Shown here: one piece after another, positions 27,227-35,712 of the stretch | Layout of the letters: each line of letters begins with the position of its first letter | Position numbering within the stretch: the first letter of the stretch is position 1 | Assembly (NCBI RefSeq): GCF_004343725.1 | Contig: NZ_PTQW01000003.1 | Coordinates: forward strand, 140,687 to 204,686 | Source of the DNA: Treponema sp. J25 | Lineage (GTDB): Bacteria; Spirochaetota; Spirochaetia; Treponematales; Breznakiellaceae | DNA length: 64,000 nucleotides | Direction: 5' to 3' | Made by a program: the position numbers and the translations under genes | Notes under the pieces: model-generated | Databases searched by the model: none | Told to the model about the DNA's origin: nothing | Seen by the model: only the letters and a program-made list of their open reading frames with translations

Positions 27227-27458
27227 TTTGCCTTAAAAGGGTGGAGGAAACAACTATTCTCCCTCGTTTCTTCGCCACCAATCCCATTACTCAGAAAAGG
27301 GATGCCCAGGAAATTTTACGCACCCGCCTACCTTTACAAGGTATCCCTTTCAATGCTTGTCGTCAAGGAAGAGGAACTTAAAAAAGTTACCGGTGTCTTA
27401 CCTAATCCTCTCTCCCAGCGGCGATGGGGATTGGGAAATCTTTTCTCCCTTTGAACTC

Positions 27459-27487
27459 TTTACAGGAAAGGCTCTCTTTGATATACT
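27459..27487 (+). promoter_or_regulatory. Promoter of rpoZ-miaA
   Basis: TTTACA (27459-27464), 17-nt spacer, TATACT (27482-27487): five of six consensus bases in both boxes. The leader would be about 95 nt and contain the GAAGGAGTGAGG site of rpoZ. Confidence 0.65.
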
Positions 27488-27589
27488 ATTTTTCCACAAT
27501 TAATACACAGCTGATGTTATCCTGAAGCAGTTTGTTTTCTCAATCAAAGAGGATGAAAGAAAGAGTCTTCAAGATAGAAGGAGTGAGGT

Positions 27590-27781
27590 ATGATATTCCC
27601 TCTGGAACAGCTTATTGAATTTGATGGCAATGTCTACGAAATTACCTGTGCGGCTGCCCGGCGGGCGTATCAGCTTGCGATGATGAAAGACCCGGAAATC
27701 GAAGCTAATGATGGCAAGGTAGTTTCCCTTGCGGCCCGCCAGCTCTTTACTCGCCAGATCGAATACCGCCTGGAGTCGTAG
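27590..27781 (+). CDS. rpoZ: DNA-directed RNA polymerase omega subunit
   Basis: A 63-residue omega subunit in the short spirochaete form. ITCAAARRAYQLA corresponds to the conserved RRAxQL helix that clasps the beta-prime tail, and VVSLAARQLFTRQIEY follows. GAAGGAGTGAGG precedes ATG. It lies 8 bp upstream of miaA and should be cotranscribed with it. Confidence 0.85.
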   Translation: MIFPLEQLIEFDGNVYEITCAAARRAYQLAMMKDPEIEANDGKVVSLAARQLFTRQIEYRLES

Positions 27782-27789
27782 GAATTTTC

Positions 27790-28770
27790 ATGACCCCCAT
27801 CCCGGTAGTCATTCTCTTTGGTCCTACCGCTTCGGGAAAGACGGCGGTGTTGGAGGCCCTTTTTGCCCGGGAGCCGCCCCTGGTGCCTGCCGAAGTGGTG
27901 AGTGCCGATTCCATGCAGGTCTACCGGGGCCTTGATATTGGAACCGCAAAACCCAGCGCTGCTCTGTGCCGCCGTCTCCCCCATCACCTTATTGATATTC
28001 GGGATATCCGTGAGCAGTGGACCGTGGGCGACTTTGTCCGAGAGGCAGACCGGATCTGTGAGGATATCTATCGGCGGGGGAAGCTTCCAGTGGTGTCGGG
28101 AGGGACAGGGTTCTATTTAAAACACTTCGTGCTGGGGCTTCCGGCGGCTCCCCCTTCCAGCCAGACTATCAGGGACGAGTTGAAACACGAATTAGCCCAA
28201 AAGGGGGCTCCTGCCTTGCTTGCCCAGTTGCAGGCGGTGGATCCGGAGACGGCCTCCCATGTGCATCCCCATGATACCTACCGACTCCTCAGGGCCCTGG
28301 AAGTGTATCGGCTCACCGGGAAGCCCCTGAGTGCCTATCCCCGCTATGGGGGGAATGCTCCTCGGCCATCGTATCGCTTTTTGCTGTTGGGTATCCATCG
28401 ACATCGGGATGACCTCTATCGTCGTATTAATGAGCGCGTGGCCGCTATGATGCAGGCCGGCCTCTCTGCGGAGGTCCAGCGGCTCTGGCAGCAGGGGTAC
28501 CGGCCAGGGGATCCGGGGATGCGGGCCATTGGTTACCAGGAATTTTTTACCGAGGAGGGGGATCTTCATAGCGATGTGGAGCAGGTGGCTGCCCTTATCG
28601 CCCAGCATACCCGGCAGTATGCAAAACGGCAGATTACCTTTTTTAAAAGTCTTTCCGGGGTACACTGGATCAGCGTAGAGGAAGATGAGAAGGGTTTTAT
28701 AAGCACTATACAACAAAAGATACAGGATTTTGTGGGGACCTCTTCTTTTATGCCTTCAAAAGTTGTTTAG
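27790..28770 (+). CDS. miaA: tRNA dimethylallyltransferase MiaA
   Basis: A 326-residue enzyme that prenylates A37 of tRNAs reading UNN codons. P-loop GPTASGKT at residues 11-18, then SADSMQVYRGLDIGTAKPS, SGGTGFYLKHF and DTYRLLRALEVYRLTGKP are family landmarks; the C-terminal RQYAKRQITFFK completes it. The ribosome-binding site is a modest TAGGA. DMAPP, its substrate, depends on the isoprenoid pathway begun by dxs just downstream. Confidence 0.95.
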   Translation: MTPIPVVILFGPTASGKTAVLEALFAREPPLVPAEVVSADSMQVYRGLDIGTAKPSAALCRRLPHHLIDIRDIREQWTVGDFVREADRICEDIYRRGKLPVVSGGTGFYLKHFVLGLPAAPPSSQTIRDELKHELAQKGAPALLAQLQAVDPETASHVHPHDTYRLLRALEVYRLTGKPLSAYPRYGGNAPRPSYRFLLLGIHRHRDDLYRRINERVAAMMQAGLSAEVQRLWQQGYRPGDPGMRAIGYQEFFTEEGDLHSDVEQVAALIAQHTRQYAKRQITFFKSLSGVHWISVEEDEKGFISTIQQKIQDFVGTSSFMPSKVV

Positions 28771-28788
28771 TGAAGAGCCCCTATTGAA

Positions 28789-28807
28789 GCCCCTTGGATA
28801 AGGGGGC
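28789..28807 (+). terminator. Possible miaA terminator hairpin
   Basis: GCCCCTT-GGAT-AAGGGGGC forms a 7-bp stem with one bulged G shortly after the miaA stop. The following CGATCTTTCCC is a poor U-tract. Confidence 0.35.
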
Positions 28808-28839
28808 CGATCTTTCCCAATACCCCTCCATAATGCCTC

Positions 28840-28868
28840 TTGACCTTTTACTACCTCCCTGTCATACT
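28840..28868 (+). promoter_or_regulatory. Promoter of the mS38/bS22-like gene
   Basis: TTGACC (28840-28845), 17-nt spacer, CATACT (28863-28868). The predicted leader is about 75 nt and carries AAAGGAG 8 nt before the GTG. Confidence 0.5.
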
Positions 28869-28948
28869 ATGCAAAGGTTGAAACCGCCGGATCGGGGATC
28901 TTTCCTCTGACCATAAGGAAATCCATTTTTTTCAAAGGAGACGCTCAA

Positions 28949-29041
28949 GTGCCCTGCGGAAGAAAGCGAAAACTCAAGAAAATCGCAACCCACAAGCGAA
29001 AGAAGAAGCTGAGAAAGAACCGACACAAGAAGAAGAAGTAG
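28949..29041 (+). CDS. 30-residue AURKAIP1/COX24-family (mS38, bS22-like) ribosomal protein
   Basis: GTG 28949 opens 30 codons ending TAG 29041: MPCGRKRKLKKIATHKRKK and then KLRKNRHKKKK. AAAGGAG stands 8 nt upstream, a promoter lies upstream and a strong terminator follows, so this is a free-standing transcription unit. About 60% of residues are Lys/Arg/His. The KRKKKLRKNRHK core matches the AURKAIP1/COX24 domain, present in mitochondrial mS38 and mycobacterial bS22, which sits in the small subunit near helix 44. Its place on the spirochaete ribosome is an inference. It is easily missed because of its size and GTG start. Confidence 0.82.
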   Translation: MPCGRKRKLKKIATHKRKKKLRKNRHKKKK

Positions 29042-29095
29042 GAATGTGACAGATTGGTACTGTCATGGGCCTGGTTTGTGTTGGTAAAGAGCGTT

Positions 29096-29131
29096 AAAAA
29101 CCGCGGACCGCTAGAGTTCCGCGGTTTTTTT
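29096..29131 (+). terminator. Rho-independent terminator
   Basis: AAAAACCGCGGA (29096-29107) pairs over 12 bp with TCCGCGGTTTTT (29118-29129), 10-nt loop, followed by T residues. It ends the mS38/bS22-like transcript and stands immediately before the dxs -10 box. Confidence 0.88.
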
Positions 29132-29140
29132 GTTTATAAT
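29112..29140 (+). promoter_or_regulatory. Promoter of the dxs operon, short or absent leader
   Basis: A consensus TATAAT (29135-29140) ends 8 nt before the dxs ATG. The -35 at 17 nt is weak (TAGAGT) and lies within the right half of the preceding terminator. No Shine-Dalgarno is present. Confidence 0.55.
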
Positions 29141-29148
29141 ACCATTCT

Positions 29149-31053
29149 ATGAACGAAAAAATTCTCCCCCGAATTCGGGGCCCCCATGAGGTGAAACGCC
29201 TTTCCCGGCAGGAACTGCAGCAATTAGCGGAAGAATTACGGCAGGAAATCATCTATCGGGTAAGCCGAAACGGGGGACACCTGGCGAGTAATCTGGGAAT
29301 CGTAGAATTAACCCTGGCTTTGCACCGGGTATTTGATAGTCCCCAGGATAAGATCATCTGGGATGTGGGACACCAGTGTTATCCTCATAAACTGCTTACC
29401 GGTCGCTACCGGAATTTTTCGGGCCTCCGAAAGAAAGAGGGAATCTCTGGTTTCCCCAAACGGTCGGAAAGTCCCCACGATGTGTTTGAAACGGGTCATG
29501 CCTCTACCTCGATTTCGGCGGCCCTGGGGATGCTGGTGGCGGAAAGAAGCCGGGGCTCTTCCCATCGGGTTATAGCGGTTATTGGCGATGGGGCCTTAAC
29601 AGGGGGCCTTGCCTACGAAGCCCTTTCTCATGCGGGACAGCTCCAGATTCCCCTCATCGTCGTGCTTAATGATAATTCCATGTCCATCGGTCCGAATGTA
29701 GGAGGAATTTCTAAGCATTTGAGTATGTTAACGATGAAGGCTTCGTACCAGCGCATGAGAAACCTGATAGATCGATGTGTAAAAAGGATACCCCTTATTG
29801 GGCAATGGTTATATTTCTGGCTTGTTCGTTTTAAAAACGCCATTAAAATCCTATTTTATCCGCGGAACTTTTTTGTGGATCTCGGCTTTGAGTATGTGGG
29901 CCCCATCGATGGACACCACATGCTAACCCTGGAGGAAGTCTTTCGAGACATAAAACAGCTGAATCGGCCGGTGGTGGTCCATGTGGTTACTCAAAAAGGA
30001 AGGGGCTACAAACCGGCAGAAAAAAATCCTGCCCAATTCCACGGGATCGGTTCTTTTTCTATCGAAGACGGAATGGTAGAAAAAACGGCGGGCTTTACCT
30101 TTACCGATGGTTTTGGCAAAGCCATGGTGACCCTGGGAGAAGCCTGTCCATCCCTGGTGGCCATTACGGCGGCCATGGAAAAGGGAACGGGCCTTACCCC
30201 CTTTCGGGAGCGTTTCCCTGAGCGCTTCTTTGATGTGGGGATTGCGGAGTCCCACGGGGTAACCTTTGCGGCGGGCCTTGCGGCAAACGGACTTTTACCG
30301 GTGGTGGCCATCTATTCATCCTTCATGCAGCGGGCGGTGGATCAGGTGATCCATGATGTGGCGTTGCAGAACTTGCCGGTTATCTTTGCCCTGGATCGCT
30401 CAGGAGTGGTCCCCGAGGATGGAGAAACCCACCAGGGGATCTATGATATCAGTCTCTTTCGGAGTGTTCCCCACATGGCATTGCTGGCCCCTGCCACCGC
30501 CGGCGAACTGGAGCAAATGCTTCGCTGGGCCCTGGAGCAGCGGCGTCCGGTGATGATTCGCTATCCCAAGGCTCCCTGTCCTAAAGAAGAAGAGACCTGT
30601 ATGCAGCCCCTCGAGACGGGGAGGGGGGCCTTTGTGCGGCGGAATGGAGGGGAAGTCTGTCTTGCTTTTACGGGGAGCCTACTGCCAGAGGCGTTAAAGG
30701 CCGCGGAGATTCTGGATAAAGAGGGGATTCCCCTCGATCTGTATAATTTTCGCTTTATAAAACCCCTTGATGAAGTACACCTTTTTTCGATAATCAAATC
30801 TTATCGGTTGTTTATCATAGCCGAAGAAGGGGTACGGGAGGGCGGTTTAGGAGAGCACCTGGTGACGCGGCTTTCCGAGATAGGAATTGAAACGTCCTGT
30901 AAGGTGCTGGGTATCCCCGAAGGACCCCTTCCGCAGGGAACACGTCAGGAACTCCTTTCGCTCTGTGGTCTTGATGGTACTACCCTGGCACAACACATCC
31001 ATGACTGGTATGGTACAGCCAGAGAATTGCATCGGAAGGTAAGCGGAACATGA
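29149..31053 (+). CDS. dxs: 1-deoxy-D-xylulose-5-phosphate synthase
   Basis: A 634-residue thiamine-diphosphate enzyme that condenses pyruvate and glyceraldehyde 3-phosphate, the first step of the MEP isoprenoid pathway. Landmarks: GGHLASNLGIVELTLALH, WDVGHQCYPHKLLTGR, the ThDP motif GDGALTGG...NDN, and DRSGVVPEDGETHQG. It begins a chain of overlapping genes running to truA. The stop overlaps folP as ATGA. Confidence 0.96.
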   Translation: MNEKILPRIRGPHEVKRLSRQELQQLAEELRQEIIYRVSRNGGHLASNLGIVELTLALHRVFDSPQDKIIWDVGHQCYPHKLLTGRYRNFSGLRKKEGISGFPKRSESPHDVFETGHASTSISAALGMLVAERSRGSSHRVIAVIGDGALTGGLAYEALSHAGQLQIPLIVVLNDNSMSIGPNVGGISKHLSMLTMKASYQRMRNLIDRCVKRIPLIGQWLYFWLVRFKNAIKILFYPRNFFVDLGFEYVGPIDGHHMLTLEEVFRDIKQLNRPVVVHVVTQKGRGYKPAEKNPAQFHGIGSFSIEDGMVEKTAGFTFTDGFGKAMVTLGEACPSLVAITAAMEKGTGLTPFRERFPERFFDVGIAESHGVTFAAGLAANGLLPVVAIYSSFMQRAVDQVIHDVALQNLPVIFALDRSGVVPEDGETHQGIYDISLFRSVPHMALLAPATAGELEQMLRWALEQRRPVMIRYPKAPCPKEEETCMQPLETGRGAFVRRNGGEVCLAFTGSLLPEALKAAEILDKEGIPLDLYNFRFIKPLDEVHLFSIIKSYRLFIIAEEGVREGGLGEHLVTRLSEIGIETSCKVLGIPEGPLPQGTRQELLSLCGLDGTTLAQHIHDWYGTARELHRKVSGT

Positions 31054-31907
31054 ATCGGACCATACAGCTTCGGACGGGAGCGGTGCTCGATCTTTCTGGG
31101 ACCCCCCTCGTCATGGCTATCATTAATACTACCCCTGATTCCTTTTATCCTGCCAGTCGGGCCTTTGCCGAGGATGCCGTCGCCCGGGCCCTGGCAGCGG
31201 TGGAAAAGGGGGCGGCCATCATTGATGTGGGGGCCGAATCCACCCGCCCTGGCTCTGACTATGTCCCGGCGGAAGAAGAACTGAAGCGGCTTTTGCCGGT
31301 AGTGCGGGGGATTCGTCGGCGTTCGAACATACCCCTTTCCATCGATACCCGTAAGGCTGAAGTGGCCCGGGTCATGTTAGAAGAAGGGGCCGACATCATT
31401 AATGATGTTTCGGCCCTGATGGATGATCCTGCTATGTTGCCCCTCTGTGCACAGGAAAAGGCGGTGGTGGTCCTCATGCATAAGAAGGGTATCCCCCGGA
31501 CAATGCAGGAGGCCCCCTATTACGACGATGTGGTTCAGGAGGTTCATGAATTTTTGTGGGGCGCCGCCCAGCGGGCAGAGGCAGGAGGTATTCCCGCCGA
31601 GCGGATAATCCTTGATCCAGGAATCGGCTTTGGTAAACGCCTGGAAGATAACCTGCGACTGTTGGCCCACCTTGAAAAGCTGGGAAATGGGAACTATCCT
31701 CTTCTCGTGGGCCTATCCCGGAAATCCTTCGTAGGGGCTATTACCGGTAAGGAGGTGGAACGGCGACTCCCCGGAACGCTGGGGGCTACCGCTGCAGCCC
31801 TCTCTCATGGGGCTCGTATCCTTCGGGTCCATGATGTGGAAGAAACGGTAGATTTCGTTCGTTGTTTCCATAGTATCGAAGCAGCACGAAGGAGCCAGGA
31901 TGATTGA
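31050..31907 (+). CDS. folP: Dihydropteroate synthase
   Basis: A 285-residue TIM-barrel folate enzyme joining p-aminobenzoate to dihydropterin pyrophosphate, the sulfonamide target. MAIINTTPDSFYPASR, IDVGAESTRPGSDYV, LSIDTRKAEVA and DPGIGFGKRLEDN are the family blocks. It overlaps dxs by 4 bp and cdaA by 8 bp. folP next to cdaA-ybbR recurs in many bacteria. Confidence 0.95.
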   Translation: MNRTIQLRTGAVLDLSGTPLVMAIINTTPDSFYPASRAFAEDAVARALAAVEKGAAIIDVGAESTRPGSDYVPAEEELKRLLPVVRGIRRRSNIPLSIDTRKAEVARVMLEEGADIINDVSALMDDPAMLPLCAQEKAVVVLMHKKGIPRTMQEAPYYDDVVQEVHEFLWGAAQRAEAGGIPAERIILDPGIGFGKRLEDNLRLLAHLEKLGNGNYPLLVGLSRKSFVGAITGKEVERRLPGTLGATAAALSHGARILRVHDVEETVDFVRCFHSIEAARRSQDD

Positions 31908-32721
31908 ATGGTTTCGCAACCTGAACCATTTGTATAACCTTATTCGACCAGTACTGGACGTTTCCATATTGGCCTTTATCATTTATAAGGCCTATGATCT
32001 TCTCGTAAAAACCCAGGCAATTCAGATTATCAAAGGGGCGGGGTTGCTGTTTATTTGCTATGGCCTGGCGTATTTCCTTAAATTGACCACCCTTTTATGG
32101 GTTCTTAATTTTCTTGCCCCGGGGCTTTTTATTGCTATAGCTATTGTGTTTCAACCGGAATTACGAAAGATTTTTCTGAGACTGGGGCAGGGGGAACTGT
32201 TCCATCTTGCCTCGCAACCAACCCAGACGGTTTTTGAGCCCGTGTTAACGGCGGCGGAGATTCTCTCTAAACAAAAACGGGGAGCCCTTTTTGTTTTTGC
32301 CCGCCGGGTTAATCTGCGCACCTACATTGAATCGGGAACCCGCCTGAATGCAGAACTCTGTTCGAATCTCCTCATCACGATCTTTGCCTACGATGGGCCC
32401 CTCCACGATGGGGCGGTGGTTATTCAAAATGGGAAAATTCTTGCGGCGGGGTGTTTTTTGCCCCTGTCGGAACAACAGGATATCCGTAAAACCTTTGGGA
32501 CCCGGCACCGGGCGGCCCTGGGAATTTCGGAGGTCTCCGATGCCATCGTTATTATCGTTTCAGAAGAGACAGGGGCTATCAGTCTTGCCTATGATGGAAA
32601 ACTGTATTATGACCTTTCCTCCCTTGAGATACAACGGAAATTAACGTTCCTCCTCGAAGGAGAACGGACCACGGAAGAGGAATCCCCTGAGGAATCATAC
32701 CATGAAACGGCCCGGCGCTAA
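31900..32721 (+). CDS. cdaA: Diadenylate cyclase CdaA (c-di-AMP synthase)
   Basis: A 273-residue membrane enzyme that makes c-di-AMP from two ATP. Three TM helices lie at about residues 17-34, 44-62 and 65-84. The DAC catalytic motifs are intact: DGA at 170-172 (LHDGAVVI) and RHR at 202-204 (GTRHRAALG). It overlaps ybbR (cdaR-like) by 20 bp, the usual regulator partner. c-di-AMP normally controls potassium and wall homeostasis. Confidence 0.96.
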   Translation: MIEWFRNLNHLYNLIRPVLDVSILAFIIYKAYDLLVKTQAIQIIKGAGLLFICYGLAYFLKLTTLLWVLNFLAPGLFIAIAIVFQPELRKIFLRLGQGELFHLASQPTQTVFEPVLTAAEILSKQKRGALFVFARRVNLRTYIESGTRLNAELCSNLLITIFAYDGPLHDGAVVIQNGKILAAGCFLPLSEQQDIRKTFGTRHRAALGISEVSDAIVIIVSEETGAISLAYDGKLYYDLSSLEIQRKLTFLLEGERTTEEESPEESYHETARR

Positions 32722-33667
32722 AAAAAGGATAGAAAAATTTATCAAGGATTGGCCAATCAAGGCCCTTTCTCTGGTAATTGCAATGGTGCTTTTTATGTTT
32801 CATCGTCTGAGTATGTTGGAAGAGCGGTACTTTATCGTTCCTCTGGTGGTGGATTCCCATAATGACCTTGTCCCCGCTACTTCCTATCCCCATGTGGTAC
32901 GGCTCTCGTTACGGGGAGACCCGTCGATTATTACTACCCTCTCGGAAGACAGCCTGGAAGCCTATATCGATATCGATTCATATACCTCCGAAGGAATTTA
33001 CAAAATTCCTGTCCGGGTTCGGCAGAAAGCTCAGGCTACTCATTTTGAATCCCTCGAGATTCAGCCTGAACCCGCAGAAATCATGATAGGTCTTGAACGG
33101 AGCCTTTCGAAATTAGTTCCCGTAACACCCAGTTTTCGGGGGTACCTTGAAACGGGCTATGAACTTGCCTCCTTTCAGATTGAACCGGCCCAGGTGTATG
33201 TTGTCGGTCCCCGCAGTAAAGTTGCAGAGATCACCGACGTTACCACCGAAAGTATCGAGCTAACCGGTAGAAAAGAGAATTTCTCGGTAACGGTCCGCTT
33301 GCAATCAAAGGATAGTCTGGTGAGTATTAAGGGGAACTCACTGGTTACCTTTAATGCGGTGGTACAACAGTCCCTTATCATTAAAAATTTCGAGAATATT
33401 CCTATCATTGTGACGGGGCTTCCCTCATCATTTATTGCGCGGCTCCAGATTAATTACGGTTCTATCAAACTTCAGGGGGCCCAAAAAGAACTAGAAGCCT
33501 ATACACCGGACTACTCGATTCTTTCGCTGGATTGTTCAGATATCAAAGGGGAAGGCACCTACATTATCCCGGTGACTGTTCAGGTTCCTCCCAATTTTCA
33601 GGTGATCCGTTTTGATCCCCTTGAAATACCCGTCGAGGTGGTCCGGAAAGGACGGGAAAACCCATGA
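32702..33667 (+). CDS. YbbR-domain protein, CdaR-like regulator of CdaA
   Basis: A 321-residue protein with one N-terminal TM anchor (about residues 17-36) and an extracytoplasmic region of YbbR repeats; Y-x-V-x-G-P-type turns are visible (AQVYVVGPRSKVAEI and the following block). In Firmicutes the orthologue modulates CdaA across the membrane. The ATGA overlap with acpS places it inside the operon. glmM, the usual third gene in Firmicutes, is not here. Confidence 0.85.
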   Translation: MKRPGAKKRIEKFIKDWPIKALSLVIAMVLFMFHRLSMLEERYFIVPLVVDSHNDLVPATSYPHVVRLSLRGDPSIITTLSEDSLEAYIDIDSYTSEGIYKIPVRVRQKAQATHFESLEIQPEPAEIMIGLERSLSKLVPVTPSFRGYLETGYELASFQIEPAQVYVVGPRSKVAEITDVTTESIELTGRKENFSVTVRLQSKDSLVSIKGNSLVTFNAVVQQSLIIKNFENIPIIVTGLPSSFIARLQINYGSIKLQGAQKELEAYTPDYSILSLDCSDIKGEGTYIIPVTVQVPPNFQVIRFDPLEIPVEVVRKGRENP

Positions 33668-34074
33668 TTGTGGGAATAGGCATCGATGTGGTGTATGTGT
33701 CCCGGCTTGCCCATTGGCTGGATAATCCGGGACTCCTGGAACGCTTTTTCCATCCCCGGGAAATAGAAGCCGCCCGGGCCCGTCGCTCGGGGGCGCTGTT
33801 TTCGTTAGCCGCCCGCTTTGCGGCAAAAGAAGCCTTTGGAAAGGCCCTCGGGACAGGACTGCGGGGCATTGTCCTTAAGGATATCCTGGTAGAAAATAAT
33901 CATAATGGAAAGCCCCATATCCTTGTTTTTGGGAGTGCCCAACGGGCTTTAGAGGAGTGTGGGGCAAACCGGATACATCTTTCCCTGACCCATGAAAGGG
34001 ATAATGCGATTGCCATGGTGATCCTCGAAAAAATTGAAAAAGACGGGAGTGCTAACCATGCTTCGATTTGCTAA
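33664..34074 (+). CDS. acpS: Holo-[acyl-carrier-protein] synthase
   Basis: A 136-residue phosphopantetheinyl transferase that activates acyl carrier protein from CoA. GIGIDVVYVSRL contains the metal-binding Asp, and RFAAKEAFGKALGTGL contains the Glu-Ala-Phe/KEA signature; LSLTHERDNAIAMV follows. Usual AcpS length is about 120-130. The last 17 bp overlap the next gene. Confidence 0.94.
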   Translation: MIVGIGIDVVYVSRLAHWLDNPGLLERFFHPREIEAARARRSGALFSLAARFAAKEAFGKALGTGLRGIVLKDILVENNHNGKPHILVFGSAQRALEECGANRIHLSLTHERDNAIAMVILEKIEKDGSANHASIC

Positions 34075-34939
34075 GGCCCCTCAGGAAGAGCGGGAAGTGA
34101 AAATTTCGTTCTTTTCAAAAGAACCTATCCGTTGCCCCGTGTGTGATACCTCCTTTCAGCGGGAAGAAATGCTTTCAGGGGGAGGGCGGCTTATTGCGGG
34201 GCCCCTCACCGACGAACTCCATCGAAAATATGAGGCCTCTCTAAAATATGGAGCGGTGTATCCCCTTATCTATCAGGTAACGGTCTGTCCCAATTGTTGG
34301 TTTGCCGCGTTACCGGATGATTTTCCCCGTCTTCCCCGGGAATCCCGTCTTAAGGCTGAGGATGATCGGGAGGGACGTATCGCTGCGGTGGGACATATTT
34401 TCCCTTCTGTGGATTTTACCTCCTGTCGCACCTTAAAATCGGGAACCGCCGCCACCTACCTCGCCCTCCGCTGTTACGATTATTATCCTGGGGAATTTTC
34501 TCCCACCATTAAGCAGGGAATTACGGCCCTCCGCTGTGGCTGGCTTTTTGATGAACTGAACGAACGGTATCCCCATCAGCATTATGATTGGCTTGCCCTG
34601 CTTTGCAAACGGAAGGCCCGCTTTTTCTATCGGGAAGCGATTAACCGGGAACAGACAGGAAAGGAAGCCCTTTCTGGGCTTAAGTACTTTGGTCCCGATA
34701 CGGATAAAAACTATGGATATGAAGGGGCCCTTTATCTCATGGCGCTGCTGGAACTGAAATATGGTCCCCGCGAACCGGAAGAAAGCCGCCGCCAGGCCCT
34801 GGCGGAATCCCGGCGTACCATTGCTAAAATCTTTGGCCTGGGAAAGTCCTCCCGGGAAAAGCCGGGTCCCCTCCTGGAAAAAGCCCGGGACTTGTATGAG
34901 CAAATAAGTGCCGAATTGGAAGATGAGGACGGGGAATAA
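34058..34939 (+). CDS. DUF2225-family protein
   Basis: A 293-residue cytosolic protein with the DUF2225 pattern: an N-terminal CPVC and a second CPNCWFAAL pair, probably one split zinc site (residues about 26-80), then helical repeats resembling TPR (AATYLALRCYDYY, ALYLMALLELKYG). The function is unknown. ATG 34058 has GGGAG upstream; an in-frame TTG at 34034 would extend it. It sits between acpS and truA in the same operon. Confidence 0.8.
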   Translation: MLRFAKAPQEEREVKISFFSKEPIRCPVCDTSFQREEMLSGGGRLIAGPLTDELHRKYEASLKYGAVYPLIYQVTVCPNCWFAALPDDFPRLPRESRLKAEDDREGRIAAVGHIFPSVDFTSCRTLKSGTAATYLALRCYDYYPGEFSPTIKQGITALRCGWLFDELNERYPHQHYDWLALLCKRKARFFYREAINREQTGKEALSGLKYFGPDTDKNYGYEGALYLMALLELKYGPREPEESRRQALAESRRTIAKIFGLGKSSREKPGPLLEKARDLYEQISAELEDEDGE

Positions 34940-34941
34940 GC

Positions 34942-35694
34942 ATGGGGAGCCGCAATATCCGTTTGTTAATCGCCTATGATGGGACCGATTTCTCTGGCTG
35001 GCAACGGCAAGGTAATGGTCGTTCTGTGCAGGGGGAAATTGAGCGGGCCCTGGAAAAAATACACCATGAACCGGTGCACCTTATAGGTTCAGGAAGAACC
35101 GATGCGGGGGTTCATGCCATAGGCCAGGTTGCCAATTTTCATACCTCCATTACGTCTATCCCGGCAGAACGGTTCGTGATGGCCTTGAATGCGCTGCTTC
35201 CCCAGGATGTTCGTATTCTCGAAGCCCGGGAAGCTTCTCCCGACTTTCATGCCCGTTTCGATGCCCGCTATCGGACCTACCGTTATTTTTTTGTCTGTGG
35301 GCGGCCGGCCCTACCTCAGGAGCTTCGCTATGCTCACCAGTTATGGCGGGTTCCTGATATACGCCTTCTTTCTGCTTATTGTCGGGTGATCCACGGAGAA
35401 CTGGATTGCTCCCTCTTTGCCAGTGCGGGTGATAGTAGCCTTTCCCGTCATCGATACATCGTGGGTTGTCGGTTTATCCAGGAGGGATCCTACCTGGTGT
35501 TTGAAATTACGGCCAATGCCTTTCTCTGGAAAATGGTGCGGTCCATCGTAGGCACCTTACTTTTTTATGAAGAGCGGGGGCTTGCGCCAGAAGAATTTGA
35601 GCGCATTGTTCTTCGGGGGAATCGAAAGGAAGCGGGTCCCACGGTCCCGCCCCGGGGCCTCTTTTTATGGCATATTGATTACTATCGAAATTAA
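34942..35694 (+). CDS. truA: tRNA pseudouridine(38-40) synthase TruA
   Basis: A 250-residue enzyme that makes pseudouridine in the anticodon arm. RLLIAYDGTDFSGWQRQ opens the protein and GSGRTDAGVHAIGQVANF contains the catalytic Asp (about residue 52). The C-terminal FLWKMVRSIVGTLL and GPTVPPRGLFL blocks match TruA. It is 2 bp from the DUF2225 gene. Confidence 0.96.
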   Translation: MGSRNIRLLIAYDGTDFSGWQRQGNGRSVQGEIERALEKIHHEPVHLIGSGRTDAGVHAIGQVANFHTSITSIPAERFVMALNALLPQDVRILEAREASPDFHARFDARYRTYRYFFVCGRPALPQELRYAHQLWRVPDIRLLSAYCRVIHGELDCSLFASAGDSSLSRHRYIVGCRFIQEGSYLVFEITANAFLWKMVRSIVGTLLFYEERGLAPEEFERIVLRGNRKEAGPTVPPRGLFLWHIDYYRN

Positions 35695-35712
35695 GAGAAA
35701 AAAGGACGAGGG

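Larger units (their letters stand above)
27167..27589. other. 423-bp gene-free region between hflK and rpoZ
   Basis: No credible gene. It holds the hflK control region on the left and the rpoZ promoter on the right. Between them are nested inverted repeats: CCAATCCC near 27282 with GGGATTGG near 27430, and AAAGGGAT near 27297 with ATCCCTTT near 27345. A small hairpin ACCTT-TAC-AAGGT also lies there. A 50-codon frame from 27302 has no ribosome-binding site. A structured RNA or a decayed gene are both possible. Confidence 0.4.

Noticed and set aside
26957..27454. A 165-codon plus-strand frame across the hflK start and the gap
   Set aside because: It is antisense to the hflK N-terminus and lacks a ribosome-binding site; the internal ATG at 27302 has no spacing for one.
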